A stretch of 64,000 nucleotides of DNA from Photobacterium phosphoreum (lineage in GTDB: Bacteria; Pseudomonadota; Gammaproteobacteria; Enterobacterales; Vibrionaceae): NCBI RefSeq assembly GCF_002954725.1, contig NZ_MSCQ01000001.1:807900-871899 (forward strand), written 5' to 3'. The translations under genes were made by a program, and so were the position numbers. The notes under the pieces were generated by a model. It did no database searches and was not told the DNA's origin. It worked only from the letters and a program-made list of their open reading frames with translations. This document shows, one piece after another, positions 47,441 through 55,571 of the stretch (position 1 is the stretch's first letter; each line of letters opens with the position of its first letter).

Positions 47441-48841
47441 TTAGGCATATTTGAGTTGCTTATTACGATAAACAATGGCGGCAATCGCAGGTAGGCTAAA
47501 GATAATAAACCCAGAAATTAATGCAATTGCAGCGGTACTTTTGTTAATGCTAGATGGAACATCAAAAGAAACAAAAATAGTGACAAAACAACTAATTAAT
47601 CCAAGAGTTGAAGCAATAACCATTCCTATTTTTCCACCTGGTACGCGGAAAGGGCGCTCAATATTGTGATGCTTACGACGTGATGCTAAGAAACTGATGA
47701 AGATACAGATGTACATCACCATATAAAGCTGAGTCATTAGAATGTTCAGTAACCACATGCCTTGGTTGACGTTAGGTACTAATATAAAGACTAATGATAA
47801 TAAGCTTACGATAGCCCCTTGCAGAAGTAATAATGGTACTGGTGCTTTATTGCGATTTTCTTTTGATAAGCGAAGAGGTAGAAACTTATCTTTAGCAGCA
47901 ACGTGTAAACTTTTGGTTGGTGCAATAATCCAATTATTTAAGCTGGCAAGGCTACCAAAAACAATAGCAAGTGCAATTACAGGCAGTAAGAATGGCAGAT
48001 TCATATCTTCAAAGAAGGTTTTAAATGCCAGAATAATGCCTTCACTTAAACTTGAATTATTGTGTGAAACTACTGCTGCGATAGACAATGAACAGGCAGT
48101 CAGTGACAGTAAAATCATGATTGTCGAAATTAAGAGTGCTTTCGGATAAGCTTTTTGTGGATTCCTAACTTCATTTGCGTAGGCAGTCGTAATTTCAATG
48201 CCTGTTAATGATAAAACAACGGCAGTAAAACTTGCACCAATACCGCTTTGTGAAAAGTCGGGTAGCCAATCTGAAACATGACGTAATGATATATGTGATG
48301 CTGCTGGGTTGGTATATGTCCAATAGCCGCCTAATGCAATAATTAGCAAAATAGGGAAGATAAGACCAATCATACCAAAGACATTAGTGATCAGTGATGA
48401 TAGACGTAAGCCAAAGATATTCACTAAGGTTAACGCCCAAAAGATGACATTTATCATCACTAACATGAAAATATTATTTTCTGCTAGATGTGGGAAAAAT
48501 GGGTAAGTACCTGTCGCAACAATAAATGAGATCAGCGGTGGATAATAGACAATATTTTCAGCATATTGATACCACACAGTCACAAAACCAAAGTTATGAC
48601 CTAATGTTTCTTTACCCCAAAGGTAAACTCCACCTTGTTTAGGGTAAGTTGTACTCATTTCTGCACAGACTAATGCTGTCGGCACGAAGAAACATAAACC
48701 CGCCAGCATGAAAAAAGAAATAGCATGGCTACCAAAGAGTGCTGCTCCCGGTAAGTTACGGATACTATCTACCGAGGTTATCGTGATCATTATAATCGAG
48801 AAAACGCTTAACTTTGCAGCAGATTTTGCGATATCGCCCAT
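47441..48841 (-). CDS. APC-superfamily amino-acid permease (glutamate/GABA antiporter-like)
   Basis: 466 residues, twelve membrane segments. Opening AAKLSVFSIIMITITSVDSIRNLP and GGVYLWGKETLG, then SLTGIEITTAYANEVRNPQKAYPKAL and the end RPFRVPGGKIGMV, fit the glutamate:GABA antiporter branch. Substrate cannot be read from sequence; being next to cyuA, cysteine is a possibility. Monocistronic, with a hairpin GCCTATA/TATAGGC (~48930-48950) in the leader. Confidence 0.8.
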   Translation of the reverse strand: MGDIAKSAAKLSVFSIIMITITSVDSIRNLPGAALFGSHAISFFMLAGLCFFVPTALVCAEMSTTYPKQGGVYLWGKETLGHNFGFVTVWYQYAENIVYYPPLISFIVATGTYPFFPHLAENNIFMLVMINVIFWALTLVNIFGLRLSSLITNVFGMIGLIFPILLIIALGGYWTYTNPAASHISLRHVSDWLPDFSQSGIGASFTAVVLSLTGIEITTAYANEVRNPQKAYPKALLISTIMILLSLTACSLSIAAVVSHNNSSLSEGIILAFKTFFEDMNLPFLLPVIALAIVFGSLASLNNWIIAPTKSLHVAAKDKFLPLRLSKENRNKAPVPLLLLQGAIVSLLSLVFILVPNVNQGMWLLNILMTQLYMVMYICIFISFLASRRKHHNIERPFRVPGGKIGMVIASTLGLISCFVTIFVSFDVPSSINKSTAAIALISGFIIFSLPAIAAIVYRNKQLKYA

Positions 48842-49443
48842 TAAAGGCCCTCTGGTTAAATCCGCAAAATGTGTTGTAAAACAGCAATCAATGCGGTGTA
48901 CAAAAAGAAAAAGAGCAGCATTTTAGAGCCTGTAGCCTATATGGGTATATAGGCAAAAATGATATGTTTATTATCAAAAATGGTAATAAGGACTCAGTAT
49001 AGTAAATGATAGGTATTTTTATTATATTTTCTGATTAAAAATGAGAATGTCAGTACTTTAACGTAAAGAATTATAAGAGAATTTAGTTATTATTTTGATG
49101 GAATTTAAATATGGTATTAACGGTTAATATTGATAATGCATGTTGTTTAAATCATCATAGTAAAATGAGTAATTAATCATTTTTATTTATCTGAGTAATT
49201 ATTTGCTCACAAAGTAAACAGTACAGGCCATATGATTAAATAAATGATTAATTATACGGAGTATGGATAGGCATCGTAATGGATAAACGATGCAGTGGGC
49301 GACCAAGTATTAATGCTACCGAGGCGTTTTTATACGTTTATTTTCGTGTAATTTAAACGTTATCACGGGGATTGTTATTGCCCATAGAAGATCCATTATA
49401 AGGTTATTTTAATAGATATTATTTGCGTTCAATGGAGTTGACT
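48842..49443. other. Intergenic region upstream of ABC exporter
   Basis: 602 bp. It contains the APC leader hairpin, AT-rich spacer, and a short frame at 49279-49356 resembling the start of a TetR regulator. No full gene. Confidence 0.5.
49279..49356 (+). pseudogene. Possible TetR-family regulator remnant
   Basis: ATG 49279 reads MDKRCSGRPSINATEAFLYV then YFRVI and stops at 49354. GRPSxxATEAxLxxxxxLF is a common N-terminus of TetR regulators, which often precede HlyD-ABC exporters (for example CecR before ybhGFSR). Only 25 codons remain; chance similarity is possible. Confidence 0.35.
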
Positions 49444-50409
49444 ATGAAACACTTATTGTCTCGTTATTGTACTTATATTTCCTTATTCATCATTCTGTCT
49501 GGCTGTAATGATCAGCATGGAACATTAGCACTCGGTACGATTGAGCGTGATCAAATAACCCTCACAGCAACGGTGAATGAAATTATCACCTCGCAACCTA
49601 TCGCAGAAGGTAGCACCATTAAAAAAGGTGAAGTAGTCGCAATCCTGCAATCGCAGCAACAACAAACACGGGTTGCTAAAGCACAAGCAATACAACAACA
49701 AGCCCAAGCCTATTTACTTCGTTTAACCAATGGCGCACGTCCTGAAGATATTGCTGCTGCTGAGGCAAATGTTGAACAATATCAGGCTAATTTCACAGAT
49801 AAAAATGATGACAACCAACGAATAAAACAGTTATTTGCTAAAAAGGTGGTGTCAACGGCTGAGCGAGATAGTGCACAAACGCAACGTGATATTGCACAAG
49901 CTGAACTACAAACAGCTATTAATGGTTTGAAAAAAATAGTCAGTGGTGAGCGTATTGAAGATATTAAACAAGCTCAAGCAGCGTTAGTGGCTGCTATTAC
50001 TGATGTAACGTTACAACAACAAATTTTGCAAGATTATACAATAATTGCAACCCGTAACGGTATTGTTGAAAGTCTGCCATATCATGTAGGTGATAGAGTA
50101 GCTGTTAATGCAACAATTGCGGTTATTACCACTCACACCATTCCTTATGCGCGTATTTATGTACCAGAGCCTTATCGTGTCAATATAAAAGCAGGCAATA
50201 GATTAATCATACATGCTGATGGCATTGAACAATCTTATCAAGGCACAGTACGTTGGATAGCAACTACGCCTTCTTTTACGCCTTATTACACCCTTAATGG
50301 TAGTGATAAGGCACGTTTAGTGTATTTGGCCAAAGTCGATTTTCCTGAAAATGGCCGTGATTTGCCAGCTGGGGTTCCAGTGCAAGTGGAGATGCCACAT
50401 GAGCGATAA
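49444..50409 (+). CDS. HlyD-family periplasmic adaptor lipoprotein
   Basis: 321 residues from ATG 49444, six bases after TGGAG. Lipobox LSGC (near residue 20) indicates lipid anchoring. Biotinyl-lipoyl half-motifs (TATVNEIITSQPIAEGSTIKKGEVVA and TIIATRNGIVESLP) surround a coiled-coil hairpin (~65-175). Resembles YbhG. Overlaps the ABC gene by 11 bp. Confidence 0.88.
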   Translation: MKHLLSRYCTYISLFIILSGCNDQHGTLALGTIERDQITLTATVNEIITSQPIAEGSTIKKGEVVAILQSQQQQTRVAKAQAIQQQAQAYLLRLTNGARPEDIAAAEANVEQYQANFTDKNDDNQRIKQLFAKKVVSTAERDSAQTQRDIAQAELQTAINGLKKIVSGERIEDIKQAQAALVAAITDVTLQQQILQDYTIIATRNGIVESLPYHVGDRVAVNATIAVITTHTIPYARIYVPEPYRVNIKAGNRLIIHADGIEQSYQGTVRWIATTPSFTPYYTLNGSDKARLVYLAKVDFPENGRDLPAGVPVQVEMPHER

Positions 50410-51325
50410 TGCGATTATTGCAACCAACCTTAGCCGTAAGTTTGGGGATTTTATTGCGGTCGATAATCTTAATTTAGTGGTGCCAAAAGGAACGATTTAT
50501 GGTTTTTTAGGCCCAAATGGTTGCGGTAAATCGACCACATTAAGAATGCTAACGGGATTATTAACTCCAACCACTGGCACTGTGAATGTGCTTGGATTAG
50601 ATATTCCACATCAAGCCGAACAATTACGCTTACGTATTGGCTATATGACCCAAAAATTTTCGTTATATCAAGATCTGACCATTCAAGAAAACCTTGAATT
50701 TATGGGGCAGATTTTTGGTATCCCAAGAGCACAACGACAACAACGGGTTCAACAACAATTAATCACTTATGTGCTTGATCAACGGGCTAAACGACGAGCT
50801 GGTGAATTAAGTGGTGGTCAACGACAGCGGTTGGCATTAGCGGCGGCAACGATTCATCAACCCGATTTATTGCTACTTGATGAGCCTACATCTGCCGTCG
50901 ATCCTGAAAATAGACGTGAGTTTTGGGAACAGCTCTTTGATTTGTCCGATCAAGGCACCACGATTTTAGTTACGACCCATTATATGGATGAAGCAGAACG
51001 TTGCCATGAGTTAGCCATTATGGAAGCGGGTGTAGTACGGGCTAACGGCACACCAAATGCACTTATGATGGCAATGGCGGTTACAGTTGTCGAAATAGAA
51101 ACACAGCAATTACGTCAATTGAAAGCTCAAATTATACAATTACCTCAAGTGCGATCTGCCGCTCAACTTGGAGTGAGATTACGGGTACTCGTGTCAAAAG
51201 AGATTGATGATCCTGTCGGTTGGTTACAAGCTAAAATACCAATATTAGCAACTGCGATAATAACAATTAGTCGTCCAAGCCTTGAAGATGTTTTTGTGAC
51301 TTGTACAGGGGAGAGGCGGCAATGA
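50399..51325 (+). CDS. ABC exporter ATPase
   Basis: 308 residues: Walker A GPNGCGKST (~40), Q-loop, signature LSGGQRQRLALAA, Walker B LLLLDEPTSAVDP, and an H-loop in TTHYMDEAER. The start ATG 50399 overlaps the adaptor end; the longer frame lies within it. Resembles the single-copy YbhF/DrrA-type exporters. Its stop overlaps the permease start (ATGA). Confidence 0.92.
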   Translation: MSDNAIIATNLSRKFGDFIAVDNLNLVVPKGTIYGFLGPNGCGKSTTLRMLTGLLTPTTGTVNVLGLDIPHQAEQLRLRIGYMTQKFSLYQDLTIQENLEFMGQIFGIPRAQRQQRVQQQLITYVLDQRAKRRAGELSGGQRQRLALAAATIHQPDLLLLDEPTSAVDPENRREFWEQLFDLSDQGTTILVTTHYMDEAERCHELAIMEAGVVRANGTPNALMMAMAVTVVEIETQQLRQLKAQIIQLPQVRSAAQLGVRLRVLVSKEIDDPVGWLQAKIPILATAIITISRPSLEDVFVTCTGERRQ

Positions 51326-52431
51326 TCACTCGATTATGGTCTAGCCTGTTGCGGATCAATGCAATTGTTATTAAAGAGTTACGCCAACTTAGTCGGGATC
51401 GTATTACCTTTGGTATGATCGTAATGATCCCGTTAATTCAATTATTATTGTTTGGCTATGCGATTAATACTAATGTGCGTAATGTTCCTACTGCCATTGT
51501 TGATCAGAGTCATTCTGCTGCTGGGCGTATGCTAGTGGAATCAATTAAAGCAACCCAAGTGGTTGATGTTATAGCCAGTTATGCGACTCCTCAGCAAGGG
51601 CAACAAGCTATTATGAACGGTAAAGTGAAAGCAGTATTAGTGCTTCCGCCTGACTTTCAACGACGAATAGCGAAGCAGCAAGTATTAGGGCAATGGTTGG
51701 TTGATGGATCCGATGCATTGATCAGCTCGACGATTATGCAATTACAAAAAATGCCGCTAACAGAAGTTATTCCACAACGTAAAGTTCAACCCAATAATTT
51801 TGAAGTGACGTTGTATTTTAATCCAGAGCGCCGTTCTGCAATTAATATTATTCCAGGGTTACTAGGTGTGATATTAACCATGACAATGATTTTATTTACC
51901 TCGGTAGCCATTGTGCGTGAACGTGAGCAAGGTAATTTAGAGTTATTAATCACAACGCCTATTCAGCCATTAGAGTTGATGCTTGCCAAAATCATTCCGT
52001 ATATTTTTATTGGTGTGATTCAATCCATCATTATTCTAGGGTTGGGATACGTGATTTTTGATGTGCCAATTAATGGTTCATTGGTACAAATATTTCTTGG
52101 AACATTGGTGTTTATTTTGGCGAGCTTAACGTTAGGTTTAGTGATTTCAACCAAAGCAACCACGCAATTACAAGCAATGCAAATGACCATCTTTATTTTG
52201 TTACCATCAATTTTACTGTCAGGGTTTATGTTCCCTTATGAAGGTATGCCTGTTATCGCACAGTGGATTGCAGAAGTATTACCGACAACCCATTTTATAC
52301 GTATTATTCGTGGCATTGTGCTGCGAGGGGCGGATTTAGTCGATTTGTGGCGTGATACCTTATGGTTAATTATATTTACCATTATTGGTTTAATTGTTGC
52401 GTCAATACGATTTAAGAAAACATTAGATTAA
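51322..52431 (+). CDS. ABC-2 family permease
   Basis: 369 residues from ATG 51322, five bases after GAGAGG. Six membrane segments, an N-terminal helix before an extracytoplasmic domain (~45-175), and VAIVREREQGNLELLITTPIQPLELMLAK, typical of ABC-2 (YhhJ/YbhR) permeases. YbhFSR has two permeases; here only one follows, so the channel would be a homodimer. The exported substrate is unknown. Confidence 0.88.
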   Translation: MITRLWSSLLRINAIVIKELRQLSRDRITFGMIVMIPLIQLLLFGYAINTNVRNVPTAIVDQSHSAAGRMLVESIKATQVVDVIASYATPQQGQQAIMNGKVKAVLVLPPDFQRRIAKQQVLGQWLVDGSDALISSTIMQLQKMPLTEVIPQRKVQPNNFEVTLYFNPERRSAINIIPGLLGVILTMTMILFTSVAIVREREQGNLELLITTPIQPLELMLAKIIPYIFIGVIQSIIILGLGYVIFDVPINGSLVQIFLGTLVFILASLTLGLVISTKATTQLQAMQMTIFILLPSILLSGFMFPYEGMPVIAQWIAEVLPTTHFIRIIRGIVLRGADLVDLWRDTLWLIIFTIIGLIVASIRFKKTLD

Positions 52432-52462
52432 TCATTACAAAAGATATCTTATCAATAAAAAA

Positions 52463-52501
52463 CACCTCAATGACAGTGATAGATTCAAGGCCATTGAGGT
52501 G
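52463..52501. terminator. Terminator between ABC permease and alkaline phosphatase
   Basis: CACCTCAATG (52463-52472) with CATTGAGGTG (52492-52501); the − strand copy is followed by a T run, fitting termination of the phosphatase gene. Confidence 0.8.
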
Positions 52502-52521
52502 ATTTAGTGATAATGAAAATA

Positions 52522-54099
52522 TTACTTAACTTGGCTTTTAATAAATTCACCTAATTGTGAGTGATGCATGATTTTAGAAACCGGTAAAATAGTTGCTGCT
52601 GGCCCCCATGCAAACACATTAACAGGAGTATGGGTGTGAGTACCTGTACCCCAAACAATATTTTGTTGGGTTGCTTGAGCACGAGCAATCAGATTAGCGC
52701 GATCGTTATAAGGATAAAAAGCATCAAAATCGTGAATTGCAGGAATATCTGTTGCTGATAGATAGCTGTGATTATCTTTGTGATAAGGATTTACTTTATC
52801 TTTTAATATTGCAGCAGCTTGTGCTTCTGTAATTGGAAATTCACTGTTTTTATTAATGATATTCGCTAAATTTTGTGGTGTTTGTTGGTCTTTATTTAAT
52901 TGAATTAATGTCGCTAACATATTGGTATAACTCATTTTTTGCTTATAAAGGTTATCCAATATGGTAAACGCACCAAAATTAAAATTAGGCGCATAATCTT
53001 GATTTTTAAAAGCATCACCACTGCGTTGTTGTGGTTGTGGTAATTGAGAACCTGAATAACTAAAACCAAATGATCCTGTTTCATGATCTGCAGTAACAAT
53101 AATTAACGTATCATCACGCCCCTGTGCCCACTGATAAACGGATTCAATAGCTTGATCAAATTTAATCATTTCATGGAGCATGGTGCCCGCATCATTACTG
53201 TGTCCTGCCCAATCAATTTGACCACCTTCCACCATTAAGAAAAAGCCATCTTTATCTTTAGATAGAATATTAAGGGCTTTATCTGTCATTTCTTTTAATG
53301 TTGGTTGAGTACGTTGAGGATCATTGAGACTGGCACTGTTTTGAATACCATCATTCATTCCTGAATTGGCAAATAAGCCTAATAACTTATCCGTTTGTGA
53401 TTGTTGCAGCATGCCTTTGTTAAATGCTAGCGTATAGCCTTGTTGTTGGGCTTCTAAGAGTAAATTACGTTCATCTTTTCGCTTTGATTTTAAAGACATT
53501 TTTGTCGCTGATAATGAAGGTAATTGCTCTGAGATAGCAGTTGTCTTATCAGCGGATTGTGGGATCCAATAACCGAATCCTCCCGAAAGCATAACATCAA
53601 CATTAGCGGCTAATAAATCAGAAGCAATTTCATTTTCAAGTGAACGATGAGGCTGATGAGAGGCAAAAGCGGCAGGGGTGGCATGAGTCATACGGGTATC
53701 TGAGACTAGCCCTGTGGCTTTACCCATACGTTTTGCTTTTTCTAATACTGTTTCAACACTATTACCATCAGCATCGATGCCGATCACTTCTGACCCCGTC
53801 ATAATTCCTGTCGCTAACATCGTTGCAGAGCAAGCTGAGTCAACCACAATAGCATCGTTAGGATGGGTTAGTGACGCACCAATGACGCCTTGCTGTGCCA
53901 ATTTGTATAACGCTGTTTTGTTGCCATTATAAATAGAATTAGGAGCAAGGTTGGCATAGCTTTCTAATAAGCCGACTTGTTGTGGTCCCATACCATCACC
54001 AATCATTAAAATGACATTTTTAATTTCAGCAGATTGTGCTGTTGATGAAAGTGTTGCTGAAATCATGATTGTTGCTAGAGATTTAATTAACATAGTCAC
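52522..54099 (-). CDS. phoA: Alkaline phosphatase (VAP type)
   Basis: Secreted phosphomonoesterase, 525 residues, very close in sequence to the cold-active Vibrio alkaline phosphatase (VAP) as I recall it. Signal peptide ends TAQSA|EIK; nucleophile Ser88 in VVDSACSATM, and VTADHETGSFGF, IDWAGHSNDAGT and TGTHTHTPVNVF hold the metal ligands. The mature protein has insert loops of VAP that E. coli PhoA lacks. GTG 54099 has AAAGG six bases upstream. A PHO box upstream marks phosphate-starvation control. Confidence 0.95.
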   Translation of the reverse strand: MTMLIKSLATIMISATLSSTAQSAEIKNVILMIGDGMGPQQVGLLESYANLAPNSIYNGNKTALYKLAQQGVIGASLTHPNDAIVVDSACSATMLATGIMTGSEVIGIDADGNSVETVLEKAKRMGKATGLVSDTRMTHATPAAFASHQPHRSLENEIASDLLAANVDVMLSGGFGYWIPQSADKTTAISEQLPSLSATKMSLKSKRKDERNLLLEAQQQGYTLAFNKGMLQQSQTDKLLGLFANSGMNDGIQNSASLNDPQRTQPTLKEMTDKALNILSKDKDGFFLMVEGGQIDWAGHSNDAGTMLHEMIKFDQAIESVYQWAQGRDDTLIIVTADHETGSFGFSYSGSQLPQPQQRSGDAFKNQDYAPNFNFGAFTILDNLYKQKMSYTNMLATLIQLNKDQQTPQNLANIINKNSEFPITEAQAAAILKDKVNPYHKDNHSYLSATDIPAIHDFDAFYPYNDRANLIARAQATQQNIVWGTGTHTHTPVNVFAWGPAATILPVSKIMHHSQLGEFIKSQVK

Positions 54100-54148
54100 A
54101 TTTAACCTTTGCTATGAAAGTAATTTTCAGCAATTACAACAGGGGTTA

Positions 54149-54177
54149 ATGACAAAAAAATGACAGTTTAGTAACAG
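54149..54177 (-). promoter_or_regulatory. PHO box upstream of alkaline phosphatase
   Basis: On the − strand, CTGTTAC-TAAA-CTGTCAT-TTTT-TTGTCAT: three 7-bp repeats spaced by 4 bp, the form of PhoB sites. It lies ~50 bp upstream of the start. Confidence 0.85.
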
Positions 54178-54343
54178 AAATAAGATGGTTTTAAGACGTT
54201 TTAAAGATAGAAGAAAACAGCTGATTATTCTATTGGATAAAAAAGCCATAACAGAACAAGGTATTCTCTAGCGGTATCTTTCTGGTATTGATTGGTTGCA
54301 ATTGTTAGACTTCGGCCATTATTTAGAGAGGTAAGGCCGTTTT

Positions 54344-55405
54344 ATGTTCACTCATTCGTCAAAGTTGTTGTCAAAGCGAAGCTATGTTACTGCGTTATCA
54401 TTATCAGCTATAGTGCTGTTATCTGGTTGTAGTCAGGCTCCAAAATTAAACAAGATTTCTGGTTTTGCAGAAGGTACGACTTATCACGTGACATATTGGT
54501 CAAAGCAGGATGTACCTGTTGCGAAGGTAACAGAGCAGTTTAATAAAAAGCTGGCGGCGATTGATAAAGAATATTCAACTTATCGTAATGACTCGTATAT
54601 TTCTCAATTTAATCACAGCACATCAACGGCATGGCAACCAGCCTCTAAAGATTTCATTTATATGCTGTCGCTTGCGAAAAAATTAAATAAAGATAGCCAC
54701 GGTTGTTACGATCCAACGATTCAACCTTTGTATAAATTGTGGGGATTTCAAGGCGAGACGCTCAATGTGCCATCAGCACAACAAATAGCGGCGATTAAAA
54801 AAGATATTGGGATAGATAAGATTGAAATTGATCCAGTGAATTTACGGATCAGAAAAACCATTCCTCAGTTACAACTTGATTTATCCTCAATGGGGGAAGG
54901 GTATGCGATTAGTCAGTTAAGTAAAATTTTAGAAACTGATGGCGTTAATAATTATTTGGTTGAGTTTGGCGGCGATATGAAAATTAAAGGCCGCAAACTA
55001 GAAGGACAAAAGTGGCGAGTTGCCATTGAACAACCTATCGCGTTAAAAGACGGCATTCGACCTTATACGATTGTTAATATTAATGCGGAAGATGGCGTGT
55101 CATTAAATACCTCTGGCACTTATCACCATAATTTTAAAGACGGCGCAAAAGACTATTCTCATATTTTAGATACTAGAACGGGCGCACCTGTTACTCATGA
55201 TTTAGTGTCAGCGTCTGTATTTGGTCATAATCCAATTGTTAGTGATGCTTGGGCAACCTCGATGCTATGTTTAGGGCCGGTGGAAGGTAAAATTGTCGCG
55301 AATGAGCAGAATTTACCGGTGTACTTTATTCAGAGTGAAGGTAAAACGTTTAAAAGTTCTGAAAGTGATACATTGAAAAATTATAAGCGTATTACGTTAA
55401 GCTAG
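54344..55405 (+). CDS. apbE: FAD:protein FMN transferase (ApbE)
   Basis: Periplasmic enzyme that attaches FMN to Thr in RnfD/RnfG, NqrB/NqrC and similar. 353 residues with lipobox LLSGC (Cys ~29). GYAISQLSKIL, LVEFGGDMKIKG, DTRTGAPV and SDAWATSMLCLG give the FAD and Mg sites. No target gene (nqr/rnf) is in the window. A stem ATACCTCG/CGAGGTAT (55420-55447) follows. Confidence 0.92.
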   Translation: MFTHSSKLLSKRSYVTALSLSAIVLLSGCSQAPKLNKISGFAEGTTYHVTYWSKQDVPVAKVTEQFNKKLAAIDKEYSTYRNDSYISQFNHSTSTAWQPASKDFIYMLSLAKKLNKDSHGCYDPTIQPLYKLWGFQGETLNVPSAQQIAAIKKDIGIDKIEIDPVNLRIRKTIPQLQLDLSSMGEGYAISQLSKILETDGVNNYLVEFGGDMKIKGRKLEGQKWRVAIEQPIALKDGIRPYTIVNINAEDGVSLNTSGTYHHNFKDGAKDYSHILDTRTGAPVTHDLVSASVFGHNPIVSDAWATSMLCLGPVEGKIVANEQNLPVYFIQSEGKTFKSSESDTLKNYKRITLS

Positions 55406-55571
55406 TTAGATAGTTATTAATACCTCGTTATAATTATGGCGAGGTATATTCTATTTATAGCCATCTGCCCATAATTACATTTGGTTACAATATAAGTTAA
55501 TTAATGCTTTCGTATGATCAATGCTTATAGATTATATTATTTTAAATTATATATAAATAAGTGTAGCAATA

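Noticed and set aside
47742..48149. 135-residue frame antisense to APC permease
   Set aside because: Antisense to a long membrane-protein gene; no ribosome site or domain.
55406..55571. Cyclic di-GMP (GEMM) riboswitch before the M66 protease
   Set aside because: Such switches sit before related genes in Vibrio, but the conserved aptamer sequence is not found.
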